A stretch of 64,000 nucleotides of DNA from CAWKGC01 sp963849005 (GCA_963849005.1 CAWKGC010000024.1:62001-126000), one strand, 5' to 3'; shown: positions 9,668 through 19,218, counted from the first letter of the stretch. Notes: a model not told the origin generated them from the sequence alone. Program-made: numbers and translations.

Positions 9668-10279
9668 TCAGGTCGCGCGCTTGCTCAATCCGCCGAAGGT
9701 CGCGGCGACCATCGCCTCGACGATCTGCTCGTGCGAGAGCTTGCCGTCCTGCTTCAGGAACTCCACGGTCGGGTCGCAGGAGCGCGAGTAGAGCGTGTAG
9801 ATGATTACTTCGTCGGGGACCTGCGCGGAAATCTCGCCGTCCTCGCGTGCCTTCGCGACCAGTTCCTTGAAGCGCTTGTTCACGCGCATCGCGAGGCCCA
9901 TGTACTCGAGGTTGAGCAGAAGGCTGCGCTGGAAGCTCACGCTGGTCGAGGGCAGGTGCGGCACGCCGCCGCGCAGGCGATGCTGCAACGACCAGCGCAG
10001 CACCTCTTCCAGCTTGCGGCCCGCGGTCCATTCGGCGGGCATCGCTTCCAGGCGCTCCAGCGTTTCGCGCAGCAGCCGGGAAAGCACGGCGCCGGCGAGT
10101 TTCTCCTTGGACGAAAAATGCTTGTACAAGCTGCCCTTGGCGACGCCGACCGCATCGGCGACGTCGTCCATGGTCATCAGGTCGTAGCCCTTCTCGCTCA
10201 ATAGCTGGTTGACGGCGTCGAGGATGGCCTCCTCGCGCGCGTCAAACTGTTGTTTCTTAAAGGAAAGTCCAAATACCAT
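9668..10279 (-). CDS. TetR-family transcriptional regulator
   Basis: The N-terminal helix-turn-helix reads AILDAVNQLLSEKGYDLMTMDDVADAVGVAKGSLYKHFSSKEKL, typical of TetR. The rest is a ligand-binding domain of unknown specificity. ATG 10279 (MVFGLSFKK) is preferred; an upstream GTG at 10336 would place the start inside a palindrome that looks like the operator. The regulated gene is not evident; autoregulation is likely from the palindrome. Confidence 0.88.
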   Translation of the reverse strand: MVFGLSFKKQQFDAREEAILDAVNQLLSEKGYDLMTMDDVADAVGVAKGSLYKHFSSKEKLAGAVLSRLLRETLERLEAMPAEWTAGRKLEEVLRWSLQHRLRGGVPHLPSTSVSFQRSLLLNLEYMGLAMRVNKRFKELVAKAREDGEISAQVPDEVIIYTLYSRSCDPTVEFLKQDGKLSHEQIVEAMVAATFGGLSKRAT

Positions 10280-10320
10280 GGAAAGGGGCTTGACGAAGGT
10301 TGTACTAACTGGTTCAATTA

Positions 10321-10336
10321 GTGACCGATTAGTCAC
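10321..10336. promoter_or_regulatory. Palindromic operator candidate for the TetR regulator
   Basis: GTGAC-CGATTA-GTCAC is a perfect 5-base inverted repeat with a 6-base centre, 42 bases upstream of the TetR ATG. Its place and symmetry fit a TetR dimer site. Confidence 0.5.
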
Positions 10337-10429
10337 ACAATGAGTTTGCCAGTCATTGTGCCATCGCCGAGGCCAGGAATCCAGTCAGGCCGGCCCGAGC
10401 GAATACAGCGTTTCATCCGTGGCCCCTCA

Positions 10430-10462
10430 GGGCGATGCGCATGCGCATCGCCCGTTTTTTTT
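10430..10462 (+). terminator. Terminator-like hairpin with T-tract
   Basis: GGGCGATGCGCATGCGCATCGCCC is a perfect 24-base palindrome followed by G and eight T. The T-tract orients it for + strand transcripts, yet no + strand gene is recognised upstream (10340-10430). It may belong to the adjacent repeat element. Confidence 0.45.
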
Positions 10463-10532
10463 GGGGTCAGGTACGCAATTTGGGGTCAGAGACGCAATTG
10501 CGTCTCTGACCCCAAATTGCGTACCTGACCCC
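10463..10532. repeat. 70-base perfect palindrome with nested GGGGTCAG units
   Basis: The sequence from 10463 to 10532 is a perfect inverted repeat centred between 10497 and 10498. Each arm holds two GGGGTCAG units (GGGGTCAGGTACGCAATTT then GGGGTCAGAGACGCAA). It lies 6 bases from the stop of the GGDEF-EAL gene. The same unit recurs at 15798. This layout resembles REP/BIME-type palindromic elements. Confidence 0.85.
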
Positions 10533-10538
10533 GCTTTG

Positions 10539-13349
10539 CTAGTGGGGGCGGCGGCGCATCCAGGTTTCGAATTCCGGGGCGCTCAACGGTGGGGAGAGCA
10601 GGTAGCCCTGCCATGCGGAGCACCCGAGTGCCCGCAGGATCGCAAGCTGTGCGTCGCTTTCCACGCCTTCGGCAATGACGTCCAGTCCCAGCCCGCGGGC
10701 AAGGCCGATGATGGCCGCCGCAATGGCCGCGCCATTGGACCCGGTGGTGTCGGCGACGAAGGACTTGTCGATCTTCACCGCGTCCACCGGCAGGTTGCGC
10801 AGGTGCGACAGGCTCGAGAACCCCGTGCCGAAATCGTCGATCGCCACGCGCACGCCCATCTTGCGCAGCCCGGCGAGCGTGGCGCGCACGCCCTGCAGGT
10901 CGCGCACCATGCTGGTCTCGGTGATCTCGAAGGAGATGGCGCCGGGCGGGCAGCCGGTCGCCGCGAATATCGCGCCGAGGTCCTCGAGGATCGCCGCGTC
11001 GCGCAGCTGGCTTGCAGACAGGTTCACGCCGATGACGAAATTCTCCAGCCCGCGGTCGCGCCATTCGCGGGCCGTCCTGCACGCGCTCTCGATCGTCCAG
11101 TAGCCGATCTCGTGCGCGAGCCCGCCTTCCTCGGCGAGCGCGATGAAACTCTCGGGAAGCACCAGCCCGCGCTCCGGGTCCTGCCACCGGATGAGCGCCT
11201 CGGCGCGCGTCACGCGCCCGTTGGCCACTTCCGCGATCGGCTGGAACTGCAAGGTGAGCTCGTCCCGGGCCAGCGCCCGGCGCAACGACGCTTCCAGCGC
11301 GCGGCGCTCGCTGCGCTCCTCGTCCAGCGCGGAGGAATAGACCTGCCAGGTGTTCTTGCCGAGTTCCTTGGCGCGATACATCGCGGCATCGGCGTTGCGC
11401 AACAGGCCCTCGGTATCGTCGGCGCCGCCGGGGTAGAGGCACAGCCCGATCGAGGCGCTCACCTGCACCTTGCTGCCGCCCAGGAGGTAGGGCTGGCGCA
11501 CGGTGTCGAGGATCTTCTGCGCGACACCTTCGGGAGCGTCGCGCTCGCCGAGGTCCTCGAGCACCAGCACGAACTCGTCGCCGGAAAGGCGCACCAGCAT
11601 GTCGGTCTCGCGCAGCACGTCGCGCACGCGCCGGGCGAGTTCCTTCAACAGCTCGTCGCCGATCTTGTGGCCGAGCGTGTCGTTCACGTCCTTGAAGCGG
11701 TCGAGGTCGAGGAACATCACGCACACGCGCTTGCCGGAACGCTTGGAACGCGACAGCGCCGTCTCGATGCGGTCGGTGAGCAGCAGCCGGTTGGGCAGCC
11801 CCGTGAGGCCGTCGTGCGTGGCCATGTACTGCAGGCGTTCCTCGGCCTGGATTCGCGAGGACACGTCCTGCGCGAGCGAAAGCACGGAAATGACGTTGCC
11901 GGCGTCGTCGCGCAGCACCGAGTTGTGCCACTCGACCCAGATCACCGCGCCGTCCTTCCGGTACGTGCGGATCAGCATGGTCGCGCGGCCATCGTCACCC
12001 GCGAATAGTTGCTGCATGGCGCGTTCCACGCCTGGCCGGTCTTCCTCGAACACCATGCGGCCGTCGCCGAGCGACCGGCCGGCCATCTCTTCGGCGCTCC
12101 AGCCGAAAATCGCCTCGGCGCGGCCCGACCAGCGCACCACCTCGAGCTGGGGGCTCCACTCGATCACCGCGAGCGGCGTGTTGTCGAAGTGCGACGAAAG
12201 CATCCAGTGCGCCTGGCGCAACTGCTCCTCGACCACCTTGCGCTCATGGATGTCGCTGGTGGTCGCGTAGTAGCCGATCACGCGGCCGTCGCGGTCGATG
12301 CGCGGCGTGTAGCGCACGACCATCCAGCGCTCGGTCCCGTCCTGGAAGCGCAGCAGGCGCTCCGCCGACACGGTCTCGCCGTCGAGCACGCGCCGCCAGA
12401 CGCCCTGGAGCTGCGCGAAGCGCTCCTCGCCGAGCACCTCGCGCACGTAACGGCCTATCACCCGGTCCCGCGAAAGCCCCGCGTATTGGAGGAAGGAACT
12501 GTTCACGTACCGGTAGCTCTGCGTGGAATCGACGTAGGCGAGCGGCGTCGGGATCGAGTCGATCACGCGGCGCAGCTCGCGCTCCTGTTCCTCGATCGAC
12601 TGCTGCGCCATGCGGATGTCGTTGATGTCCACCGACACCATGTAATAGCCGAGCACCCTGCCCGAGGCGTCCTTGCGCGGCGAGAGCCGCGCGCGCACCC
12701 AGCGCTCCTGCCCGATGGACTTGATCTGGATCGCGCGCTCGAAGCTCGAGGCCTCGCCGGCCGCCACCTTGTCGAGGTGCGGCTGGAGCGATTCCATCAG
12801 GTCGGCGGGATAGACGTCCTTCGGGAACTTGCCCAGCACCTGCTCGCGCGTGAAGCCGCGGGTGGCGAGGAACACGTTGTTCACGAAGGTGCAGCCGAGC
12901 TTCAGGTCGACGTACACGATCGCCTCGGGAATGTTCTCGGCGAAGAACAGCAGCTCTTCCTGCTTCGCGGCGAGCGCGCGCTCCGCATCCTTGAGGCGCT
13001 GGATGTCGGCAAGCTGCACGAGGACGCCGATGACCTTGCCGTCCGCGCCGCGCTTGGGGCAGTAGCTCACGTGCATCCACGTCCCGGCGTTCGGCCCGGT
13101 GCGAACCTGGCGGTCGAAATCCACCGGCTCGCCGGCGAAGGCGCGCTCGTAGCGGTCGAGGTAGGGGCGCATGGCCTCCTCGCCCCACACTTCGTTCAGC
13201 GTCCGGCCGAGGAAGTACGACGGCTTCTCGCCGTAGAGCGCGCAGTAGGCGGGGTTCACGTAGCGAAACCGGCGCGAGTTGCAGATGAACACGGTCGGCG
13301 CCGTGATGAAGTCGAGCGCGTCCGCGAAGCTCGCGAGCAACGAGTCCAC
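10539..13349 (-). CDS. Four-PAS GGDEF-EAL cyclic-di-GMP signalling protein
   Basis: A 936-residue protein with four PAS domains (about 10-120, 135-255, 260-380, 385-510), a GGDEF domain (about 520-680) and an EAL domain (about 690-936). The diguanylate cyclase signature is SGDEF (residue ~588), a tolerated variant. The EAL domain has EALIRW (~715), NLSASQL, FEITET, DDFGTGFSS and IAEGVE, so phosphodiesterase activity is likely. No membrane segment is seen, so it is a cytosolic sensor. The start is GTG 13349; no in-frame ATG exists upstream before a stop, so a slightly longer start hidden by an indel is possible. It is divergent from the next gene. Confidence 0.93.
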   Translation of the reverse strand: MDSLLASFADALDFITAPTVFICNSRRFRYVNPAYCALYGEKPSYFLGRTLNEVWGEEAMRPYLDRYERAFAGEPVDFDRQVRTGPNAGTWMHVSYCPKRGADGKVIGVLVQLADIQRLKDAERALAAKQEELLFFAENIPEAIVYVDLKLGCTFVNNVFLATRGFTREQVLGKFPKDVYPADLMESLQPHLDKVAAGEASSFERAIQIKSIGQERWVRARLSPRKDASGRVLGYYMVSVDINDIRMAQQSIEEQERELRRVIDSIPTPLAYVDSTQSYRYVNSSFLQYAGLSRDRVIGRYVREVLGEERFAQLQGVWRRVLDGETVSAERLLRFQDGTERWMVVRYTPRIDRDGRVIGYYATTSDIHERKVVEEQLRQAHWMLSSHFDNTPLAVIEWSPQLEVVRWSGRAEAIFGWSAEEMAGRSLGDGRMVFEEDRPGVERAMQQLFAGDDGRATMLIRTYRKDGAVIWVEWHNSVLRDDAGNVISVLSLAQDVSSRIQAEERLQYMATHDGLTGLPNRLLLTDRIETALSRSKRSGKRVCVMFLDLDRFKDVNDTLGHKIGDELLKELARRVRDVLRETDMLVRLSGDEFVLVLEDLGERDAPEGVAQKILDTVRQPYLLGGSKVQVSASIGLCLYPGGADDTEGLLRNADAAMYRAKELGKNTWQVYSSALDEERSERRALEASLRRALARDELTLQFQPIAEVANGRVTRAEALIRWQDPERGLVLPESFIALAEEGGLAHEIGYWTIESACRTAREWRDRGLENFVIGVNLSASQLRDAAILEDLGAIFAATGCPPGAISFEITETSMVRDLQGVRATLAGLRKMGVRVAIDDFGTGFSSLSHLRNLPVDAVKIDKSFVADTTGSNGAAIAAAIIGLARGLGLDVIAEGVESDAQLAILRALGCSAWQGYLLSPPLSAPEFETWMRRRPH

Positions 13350-13550
13350 TTCATCGTTTTCGATCTGCAGGTTTCGCGTTCATGTCCCTGGTCGCCCCGC
13401 CCCGCCTTCAGATACGTGCGGGAAACGTTGCCGGTTTCCGTCAAGGATATATTTTCAGGGCGGTCAACGCTAAACTCTGTGTGTATTGGCACACGGCACG
13501 CCCGGCAACCGACGGGCGGTCGTTCCCTCCCCCCGGACGGCAGGAAATCC

Positions 13551-14444
13551 ATGAGCCTTCTTCCCACGGTCGCCTTCATCGGCCTTGGCGCGATGGGCGG
13601 CGCGATGGCGCAACGCCTCATCGCGGCCGGCCATCCGCTGCGTGTTTACGCCCGGCGGCCCGAGGCCATGGGCGCGCTGGTCGCCCTTGGCGCCGTGGGC
13701 ACGCCGACGCCGGCGCAGTGCGCGCGGGGAGCCGAATTCATCCTTACCAGCGTCACCAGCAGCGAGGACGTGCAGCAGGTCCTGTTCGGTCCCGGGGGCG
13801 CGATCGAAGGCGCGGCGCGAGGGGCCGTCGTGATCGACATGAGCACGATCTCGGCCGATGCCACGCGGCTCATGGCCTCCGCGCTCGCGGCGCGGGGCGT
13901 GGAGATGCTCGACTGCCCCGTCACCGGCGGGCCGAAGACGGCGCAAGCCGGCGGGCTGTCGATCTTCATCGGCGGCAAGGAAGAAGTGCTGGCGCGGGCG
14001 CGGCCCTTGCTGGCGCAACTCGGCAAGAACCTTTTCCACATGGGCGACAACGGCGCCGGGCAGGTCACCAAGTCCTGCAACCAGGTGGTACAGGTCGTGT
14101 GCATCCAGGGAGTTGCCGAGGCGATGATGCTGGCCCGGGCCAACGGCGTCGATCCCGCCAGGGTGGTCGATGCGCTGATGCCGGGCATCGCCGGGTCGAA
14201 GGTGCTGGACGTGTACGGCCGCAACATGGCCGCGCGCAACTTCACCACGGACATCGAGGCGCGGCTGCACCACAAGGACTTCGGCCTCGTCGTCGCAATC
14301 GCCGAGCACCAGGGCGTGCCGATGCCCGCCACCGCGCTGGTGCTGGCGCAACTCGAAAAATTGATGGAGCAGGGCTGGGGAAAGAACGACACCAGCATCC
14401 TGCTGCGCGTCCTCGAGGAAGAACGAAAGGCCCACGTGCAATGA
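13551..14444 (+). CDS. 3-hydroxyisobutyrate dehydrogenase-family (GarR-like) oxidoreductase
   Basis: NAD(P)-dependent beta-hydroxyacid dehydrogenase of 297 residues. It shows the N-terminal Rossmann motif FIGLGAMGGAMAQRL, the substrate-binding segment DCPVTGGPKTAQAGGLSIFIGG and NGAGQVTKSCNQVV with the catalytic Lys. Family members act on 3-hydroxyisobutyrate, tartronate semialdehyde and similar acids; the exact substrate is unknown. Its stop overlaps the ATG of the next gene (ATGA), so the two are translationally coupled. Confidence 0.92.
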   Translation: MSLLPTVAFIGLGAMGGAMAQRLIAAGHPLRVYARRPEAMGALVALGAVGTPTPAQCARGAEFILTSVTSSEDVQQVLFGPGGAIEGAARGAVVIDMSTISADATRLMASALAARGVEMLDCPVTGGPKTAQAGGLSIFIGGKEEVLARARPLLAQLGKNLFHMGDNGAGQVTKSCNQVVQVVCIQGVAEAMMLARANGVDPARVVDALMPGIAGSKVLDVYGRNMAARNFTTDIEARLHHKDFGLVVAIAEHQGVPMPATALVLAQLEKLMEQGWGKNDTSILLRVLEEERKAHVQ

Positions 14445-15780
14445 ACCTCCATTCCCTCCTGTCTGAAACGCGATGCCGAGAAACGCCCGGTGCGCGTCGT
14501 GCTTATTGGCGCCGGCAAGTTCGGCTCGATGTACCTGTCGCAGGCCAGGCGCACGCCCGGCATCCATGTGCTCGCGATCGCCGACCTGGCGCCCGAGCGC
14601 GCCAAGGCATCGCTGCGCCGCACGGGATGGACGGACGCGCAGTTTTCCGCGGCGTCGTTCGATGCCGCGCTGAAGACCGGCGCGACGTTCATCACCGAAG
14701 ACACGGCGGCCGCGATCGCCCATCCCGCGACCGAAGTGGTGATCGATGCCACCGGCAGCCCGGCGGCCGGCGTGCGCAACGTGCTCGCCTGCTGCGAGCA
14801 CGGCAAGCACATCGTCATGGTGAACGTGGAGGCCGACGCGCTCGCGGGCCCCTTGCTCGCGCGCAAGGCCGCGGCGGCGGGCATCGTCTATTCGCTTGCC
14901 TATGGCGACCAGCCGGCGCTGATCTGCGAGCAGGTCGATTGGGCGCGCACCGCGGGCTTTACCGTGGTCGCCGCGGGCAAGGGCACCAAGTTCCTGCCCG
15001 CGTACCACGCCTCGACGCCGGAGACGGTGTGGGGCCACTACGGGTTTTCGCCGGAGATGGTGGCCAAGGGCGACTTCAACGCGCAGATGTTCAATTCCTT
15101 CCTCGACGGCACCAAGAGCGGGCTGGAGATGGCGGCGGTGGCGAATGCGACGGGGCTGACTCCCGCGCCGGGCGGGCTGGAGTTTCCGCCCTGCGGCGTC
15201 GACGACCTGCCGCGCGTGCTGCGCCCGCAGTCGGTCGGCGGGCACCTGCACCATGCCGGGCAGGTCGAGGTCATTTCCTCGATAGAGCGCGACGGCCGCC
15301 CGGTGTTCCGCGACCTGCGCTGGGGCGTTTACGTCACCTTTGCGGCGGAGCATGAATACGTGCGGCGCTGCTTCAGCGAGTACGGCATCGTCACCGATTC
15401 CACCGGCGAGTACGCGTCGATGTACAAGCCTTCGCACCTGATCGGGCTGGAGCTCGGCATCAGCGTGGCAAGCGTGGCGCTGCGCAGGGAACCGACGGGC
15501 TGCGCGACCGGTTTTCGCGGCGATGCCGTGGCGACCGCCAAGCGCGCGCTGAAGATCGGGCGAGATGCTCGACGGCGAGGGCGGCTCTACCGTCTGGGGC
15601 AAGCTCATGCCGGCCGCGGATTCGCTCAAGGCCAGGGCGCTGCCGATCGGTCTCGCGCACAAGGTGAAGCTCCTGCGCGATGTGGCTGCGGGCGCGACGG
15701 TGACATGGAACGATGTCGCGGCCGATGAAAGCGCCGAGGCCGTGCGCATTCGCCGCGAAATGGAGCGCGACTTCGCCTAG
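14441..15780 (+). CDS. Homoserine-dehydrogenase-like oxidoreductase with C-terminal SAF domain, two frameshifts
   Basis: The N-terminal NAD(P)-binding domain reads RVVLIGAGKFGSMYLSQARRTPG. The central part resembles homoserine dehydrogenase, and the C-terminal part (LAHKVKLLRDVAAGATVTWNDV) is SAF-like. The reading is broken near 14464 (one extra base between MNLHSLLS and KRDAEKRPV) and near 15557 (one extra base between ALKIG and EMLDGEGG). Removing both gives 445 residues with an ATG that overlaps the previous stop. The family is often annotated as a NAD(P)-dependent oxidoreductase of unknown substrate. Coupling to a hydroxyacid dehydrogenase suggests one catabolic route. Confidence 0.82.
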
Positions 15781-15797
15781 AATCAGGAACTTGAAAT

Positions 15798-15894
15798 GGG
15801 GTCAGAGTACATTTACGCGCGAAAAAAACCGGGGTCAGACCCCAGGCGTGAGAACCGGGGTCTGACCCCAAGCGCGGAAATGTACTCTGACCCC
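15798..15894. repeat. GGGGTCAG inverted-repeat element
   Basis: Outer arms GGGGTCAGAGTACATTT (15798) and AAATGTACTCTGACCCC (to 15894) are inverted. Inside are two 13-base palindromes, GGGGTCAGACCCC and GGGGTCTGACCCC. One more half-unit (CCTGACCCC) lies at about 15912. The element fills the gap between the SAF protein and the copper chaperone and is related to the 10463 palindrome. Confidence 0.85.
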
Positions 15895-15939
15895 GTTTTC
15901 GACAAAATGTAACCTGACCCCGTTTCCCTGAGGACATAC

Positions 15940-16391
15940 ATGAAACGAGCGGTGCGAGTGCCGGCACTATCGGATGGGCGTTGGTCGCGCTGCAGGCCTT
16001 CGCGCAGGTGACGGTGGGCGAGCCGTGGGCGCGAAGCACGGTGAAGGAGCAGAAGGCCACGGGGATGTTCATGACGCTCACCTCGAAGGAGGACGCGAAG
16101 CTCGTCGGCGCGTCTTCGCCGGCGGCGAAGATCGTCGAGGTGCACGAGATGACGATGGACAACAACGTGATGAAGATGCGCGAGGTGAAGGCGGTCGCGC
16201 TGCCCGCGGGCAAGGCCATGCAGTTCAAGCCCGGCGGCTACCACGTGATGCTGATCGATCTCGCCAAGCCGCTCGAGCCCGGGCAAAAGGTTCCGGTCGC
16301 GCTCACCATCGAAGGCAAGGACGGCAAGCGCACGACCGTCGAGGCCATGGCCGAGGTCCGTTCGGTCACCGAAATGCAGCACAAGCACTGA
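15940..16391 (+). CDS. Periplasmic copper chaperone PCu(A)C, one frameshift in the signal peptide
   Basis: PCu(A)C proteins bind Cu(I) in the periplasm and help assemble the CuA site of cytochrome oxidase. The copper-ligand pattern is visible: VHEMTMDNNVMKM followed by GGYHVMLIDL. ATG 15940 with AGGAC upstream gives MKRA, and after one missing base near 15951 continues GASAGTIGWALVALQAFAQ, a signal peptide. Corrected length is 150 residues. It ends directly before the PLP-enzyme gene. Confidence 0.86.
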
Positions 16392-17564
16392 ATGAAGAAG
16401 ACCACCCGCATCGTGCAGGGCGGCCGCCGCGCGCGGTCGAAGCCGGGCACCGTCAACCTGCCGGTGACGCGCGCCTCCACGGTGCTGTTCGAGAACCTCG
16501 CCGACCTCGAGGCCGTGCAGGCGCGCTTCAACGCCGACGAAGTCGTGCCCGACCTACGGCATCGTCAACATGCCGCTGCGTGCCGCGCTCGAGGAGCTGA
16601 TGTGCGAGCTCGAAGGCGGCCACCGCGCGGTGACCCTGCCCTCGGGGCTGGCCGCCGTGACGGTGGCCATCCTCTCCTGCGTGAAGGCGGGCGACCACGT
16701 GCTGATGGTCGATTCGGTTTACGGCCCGGCGCGCTCCGTCTGCGAGCGCACGTTGAAGCGCTTCGGCGTCGAGACGACGTACTACGATCCGCTCATCGGC
16801 GCAGGCATCGCCGCACTCATGCGGCCGAACACGACGCTTGTGTATGTCGAGAGCCCGGGCTCGCACACCTTCGAGGTGCAGGACATCCCGGCCATCGCCA
16901 AGGCGGCGCGCGCGCGCGGCGCCATGGTCGTCTGCGACAACGCCTGGGCCACGGGACTGTACTTCCGGCGATCGAGCACGGCTGCGACCTCGTCGTGCAG
17001 CCGGTGACCAAGTACCCCGGCGGCCACTCCGACGTGCTGATGGGCGCAATCGTCGCCAACGAGCGCGCGTGGCCGATGCTGCGCGCGACCTCGTACGACC
17101 TCGGGCAGACGACCTCCCCCGACGACATCTTCCTGGCGATCCGCGGCATGCGCACGCTGGAAGTGCGCCTCGCGCGCCACCAGCAAAGCGCGCTCACCGT
17201 CGCACGCCGGCTGGCGACGCAGGCGCAGGTGAAGCGCGTACTCTACCCGGCGCTGGAATCCGATCCCGGCCACGCGCTGTGGAAGCGCGACTTCAAGGGC
17301 GCCACGGGACTCTTCGCGATCGAACTGGTGCCGGGCGAGAAGAAGCAGGTCGCGGCCTTCGTCGACGGCCTGAAGCTCTTCGGGCTGGGCTACAGCTGGG
17401 GCGGCTTCGAGAGCCTCGCGGTGCCGGCGAACCTGCGCCACGGGCGCGCGGTGCGGCCGTGGACCGGCGGGCCGCTCATCCGCCTGAGCATCGGGCTGGA
17501 AGATCCCGCCGACCTGATCGCCGACCTCGAAGCGGGACTCGCGCGCTACTCGGCCGCAGCGTGA
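16392..17564 (+). CDS. Cystathionine beta-lyase-like PLP enzyme, two compensating frameshifts
   Basis: Cys/Met-metabolism PLP enzyme of 390 residues. It has LPSGLAAVTVAILS, CDNAWATGLYF with the PLP Asp, and QPVTKYPGGHSDVLMG with the Schiff-base Lys. The C-terminus (GYSWGGFESLAVP) resembles MetC rather than cystathionine gamma-synthase. The frame shifts by an extra base near 16551 (VVP/TYGIVNMPL) and back by a missing base near 16968 (GLYF/PAIEHG). Opposite-sign indels in a conserved gene favour sequence error. The GTG start of the next gene overlaps its stop. Confidence 0.88.
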   Translation: MKKTTRIVQGGRRARSKPGTVNLPVTRASTVLFENLADLEAVQARFNADEVVPDLRHRQHAAACRARGADVRARRRPPRGDPALGAGRRDGGHPLLREGGRPRADGRFGLRPGALRLRAHVEALRRRDDVLRSAHRRRHRRTHAAEHDACVCREPGLAHLRGAGHPGHRQGGARARRHGRLRQRLGHGTVLPAIEHGCDLVVQPVTKYPGGHSDVLMGAIVANERAWPMLRATSYDLGQTTSPDDIFLAIRGMRTLEVRLARHQQSALTVARRLATQAQVKRVLYPALESDPGHALWKRDFKGATGLFAIELVPGEKKQVAAFVDGLKLFGLGYSWGGFESLAVPANLRHGRAVRPWTGGPLIRLSIGLEDPADLIADLEAGLARYSAAA

Positions 17565-18472
17565 CGATCGAAGCGGCGCTGCAGCAAGCGCTGGCGGCAT
17601 CCATCACGGAAGCGACGCGCGCCGACTTCGCGATCTCTTCCGTGGCTCCGGTCCCGGGCGGCTGCATCCACACCGCGCTTTGCCTCTCCGGCGAGGATGC
17701 CGGCGGCAAGCGCAAGTACTTCGCCAAGCTTTGCGAGATCGAGCGCGCGCCGATGCTGGACGCCGAGGCCGATGGCCTGGGCGCCATCGCAAAGGTGGGC
17801 GCCTTGCGAGTTCCGCACGTCGTCGCGCGCGGCAAGGACGAAGAAGAAGAACGCGCGTGGCTGGTGCTCGAGTGGCTGGACCTTGCGCCGCTGGAAGCCG
17901 CAAGCGGTGCGCGCCTGGGCGAGGCGCTTGCCGCGCAGCACCGCGTGCCGCAGAAGCAGTTCGGCTGGGCGAAGGACAACTACATCGGCGCAAGCCCGCA
18001 GGTGAACGGCTGGTCGGACGACTGGCTGAACTTCTGGCGCGAAAAGCGGCTGCACGCGCAGCTGCGTTTCGCCGCGCACAACCGCCTGCCCTCGCGGATG
18101 ATCGGACGCGGCGAGCGACTGATGACGGACTGCGACGAGTTCTTCCGCAGCCGCCGCATCCAGCCGTCGCTCCTGCACGGCGACCTGTGGGCGGGCAATG
18201 CCGCGGCATGCGAAGGCGGCGCGATGGTGTTCGATCCCGCGGTGTACTGCGGCGACCACGAAGCCGACCTCGCGATGACGGAACTCTTCGGCGGGTTCCC
18301 GAAAGACTTCTACGCCGCCTACCGCGCGGCCTGGCCGAAGGAAGACGACTACGTGGTGCGCCGCGATTTCTACAACCTCTACCACGTGCTCAACCACGCC
18401 AACCTTTTCGCCGGCCACTACGTGAGGCAGGGCGAGCAGGCGATCGAGCGATTGCTGGCGGAACTCGGTTGA
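17561..18472 (+). CDS. Fructosamine kinase-family protein
   Basis: A 303-residue protein kinase-fold enzyme that phosphorylates ketosamines on glycated proteins, allowing deglycation. It has SVAPVPGGCIHTALCLSG, the catalytic loop LLHGDLWAGNAA, the metal-binding region MVFDPAVYCGDHEADLAMTELFGGF, and WAKDNYIGASPQ, all typical of the family. The start is GTG 17561, overlapping the previous stop (GTGA), so it is translationally coupled. Confidence 0.92.
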   Translation: MTIEAALQQALAASITEATRADFAISSVAPVPGGCIHTALCLSGEDAGGKRKYFAKLCEIERAPMLDAEADGLGAIAKVGALRVPHVVARGKDEEEERAWLVLEWLDLAPLEAASGARLGEALAAQHRVPQKQFGWAKDNYIGASPQVNGWSDDWLNFWREKRLHAQLRFAAHNRLPSRMIGRGERLMTDCDEFFRSRRIQPSLLHGDLWAGNAAACEGGAMVFDPAVYCGDHEADLAMTELFGGFPKDFYAAYRAAWPKEDDYVVRRDFYNLYHVLNHANLFAGHYVRQGEQAIERLLAELG

Positions 18473-18482
18473 CGGCCGGGAT

Positions 18483-19205
18483 TCAGAGCGAGTCGATCAC
18501 CTGCGGATAGACGCGCTGGAAGGCCTCGGCATGGCGGATGTCCTTGCTGCCGGTGATCCGCCGCGCCTGGTTCGCCCGATGCTCGGCGCGTTCGGCATAG
18601 TGCTGGCGCAGGTACTGCTGCGCCTTCATCGCCTCCATCGCCTGCATCTTCAGCGGAAAGACTTCGGTGATGTCCACGTAAGTGGTGGGCATGAAGCCGC
18701 ACATCTCCGTCTGGTGCGGCTCGAAGAGGAAGAGGTCGGAGGGCTTGACGATATCGAACGCGCTCGCGACGCCAGATCCGGTCGAGAGCATGCGCGCGCG
18801 CTGGACGGCGGCCGAGGCCGCGCCGTGGTCCGGGTTGAAGGGGTCGCGGTCCGCGTGCGTCACGATCACGTCGGGCGCCATCCTGCGGATCAACTCGACG
18901 AGCTGCGTCATCGCGGCCGGGCCGATCTCGAGCGGATAGTCGCCCAGATCCATCGCGATGAATTCCGCGCCGACGATTGCCGCGGCGGCGGCAGCTTCCT
19001 CGTGGCGGATGCGCTTCACGTTCGCCTCGGTCTGCCCGGCCTGCTTCCACAGCTCGCCGGATTCGCCACGCTCCCCGTAGGAGAGCGCGACCACGGTCGC
19101 GGTGCCGCCGGCGCGCGTGAACACCGCCGTTGCGCCGGCGCAGCGCCAGACGAAATCGGCGGAGTGCGCGCCGATCACCAGCAGCTTTCGTCCCTTGTTC
19201 GTCAT
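18483..19205 (-). CDS. galB: PIG-L-family hydratase, 4-oxalomesaconate hydratase (GalB)-like
   Basis: PIG-L fold protein of 240 residues. The N-terminus LVIGAHSADFVWRCAG carries the AHSADFVWR signature I associate with GalB, the gallate-pathway hydratase, rather than the AHPDD of deacetylases. Further on are VALSYGERGESGELWK, VTHADRDPFNPDHGAA and LFEPHQTEMCGFMPTTYVDIT. In the gallate and protocatechuate 4,5-cleavage routes the next enzyme is an RraA-like CHA aldolase, and two such genes lie just upstream. The function is inferred from sequence memory and context. Confidence 0.82.
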   Translation of the reverse strand: MTNKGRKLLVIGAHSADFVWRCAGATAVFTRAGGTATVVALSYGERGESGELWKQAGQTEANVKRIRHEEAAAAAAIVGAEFIAMDLGDYPLEIGPAAMTQLVELIRRMAPDVIVTHADRDPFNPDHGAASAAVQRARMLSTGSGVASAFDIVKPSDLFLFEPHQTEMCGFMPTTYVDITEVFPLKMQAMEAMKAQQYLRQHYAERAEHRANQARRITGSKDIRHAEAFQRVYPQVIDSL

Positions 19206-19218
19206 GTAAGGCTCCGGC

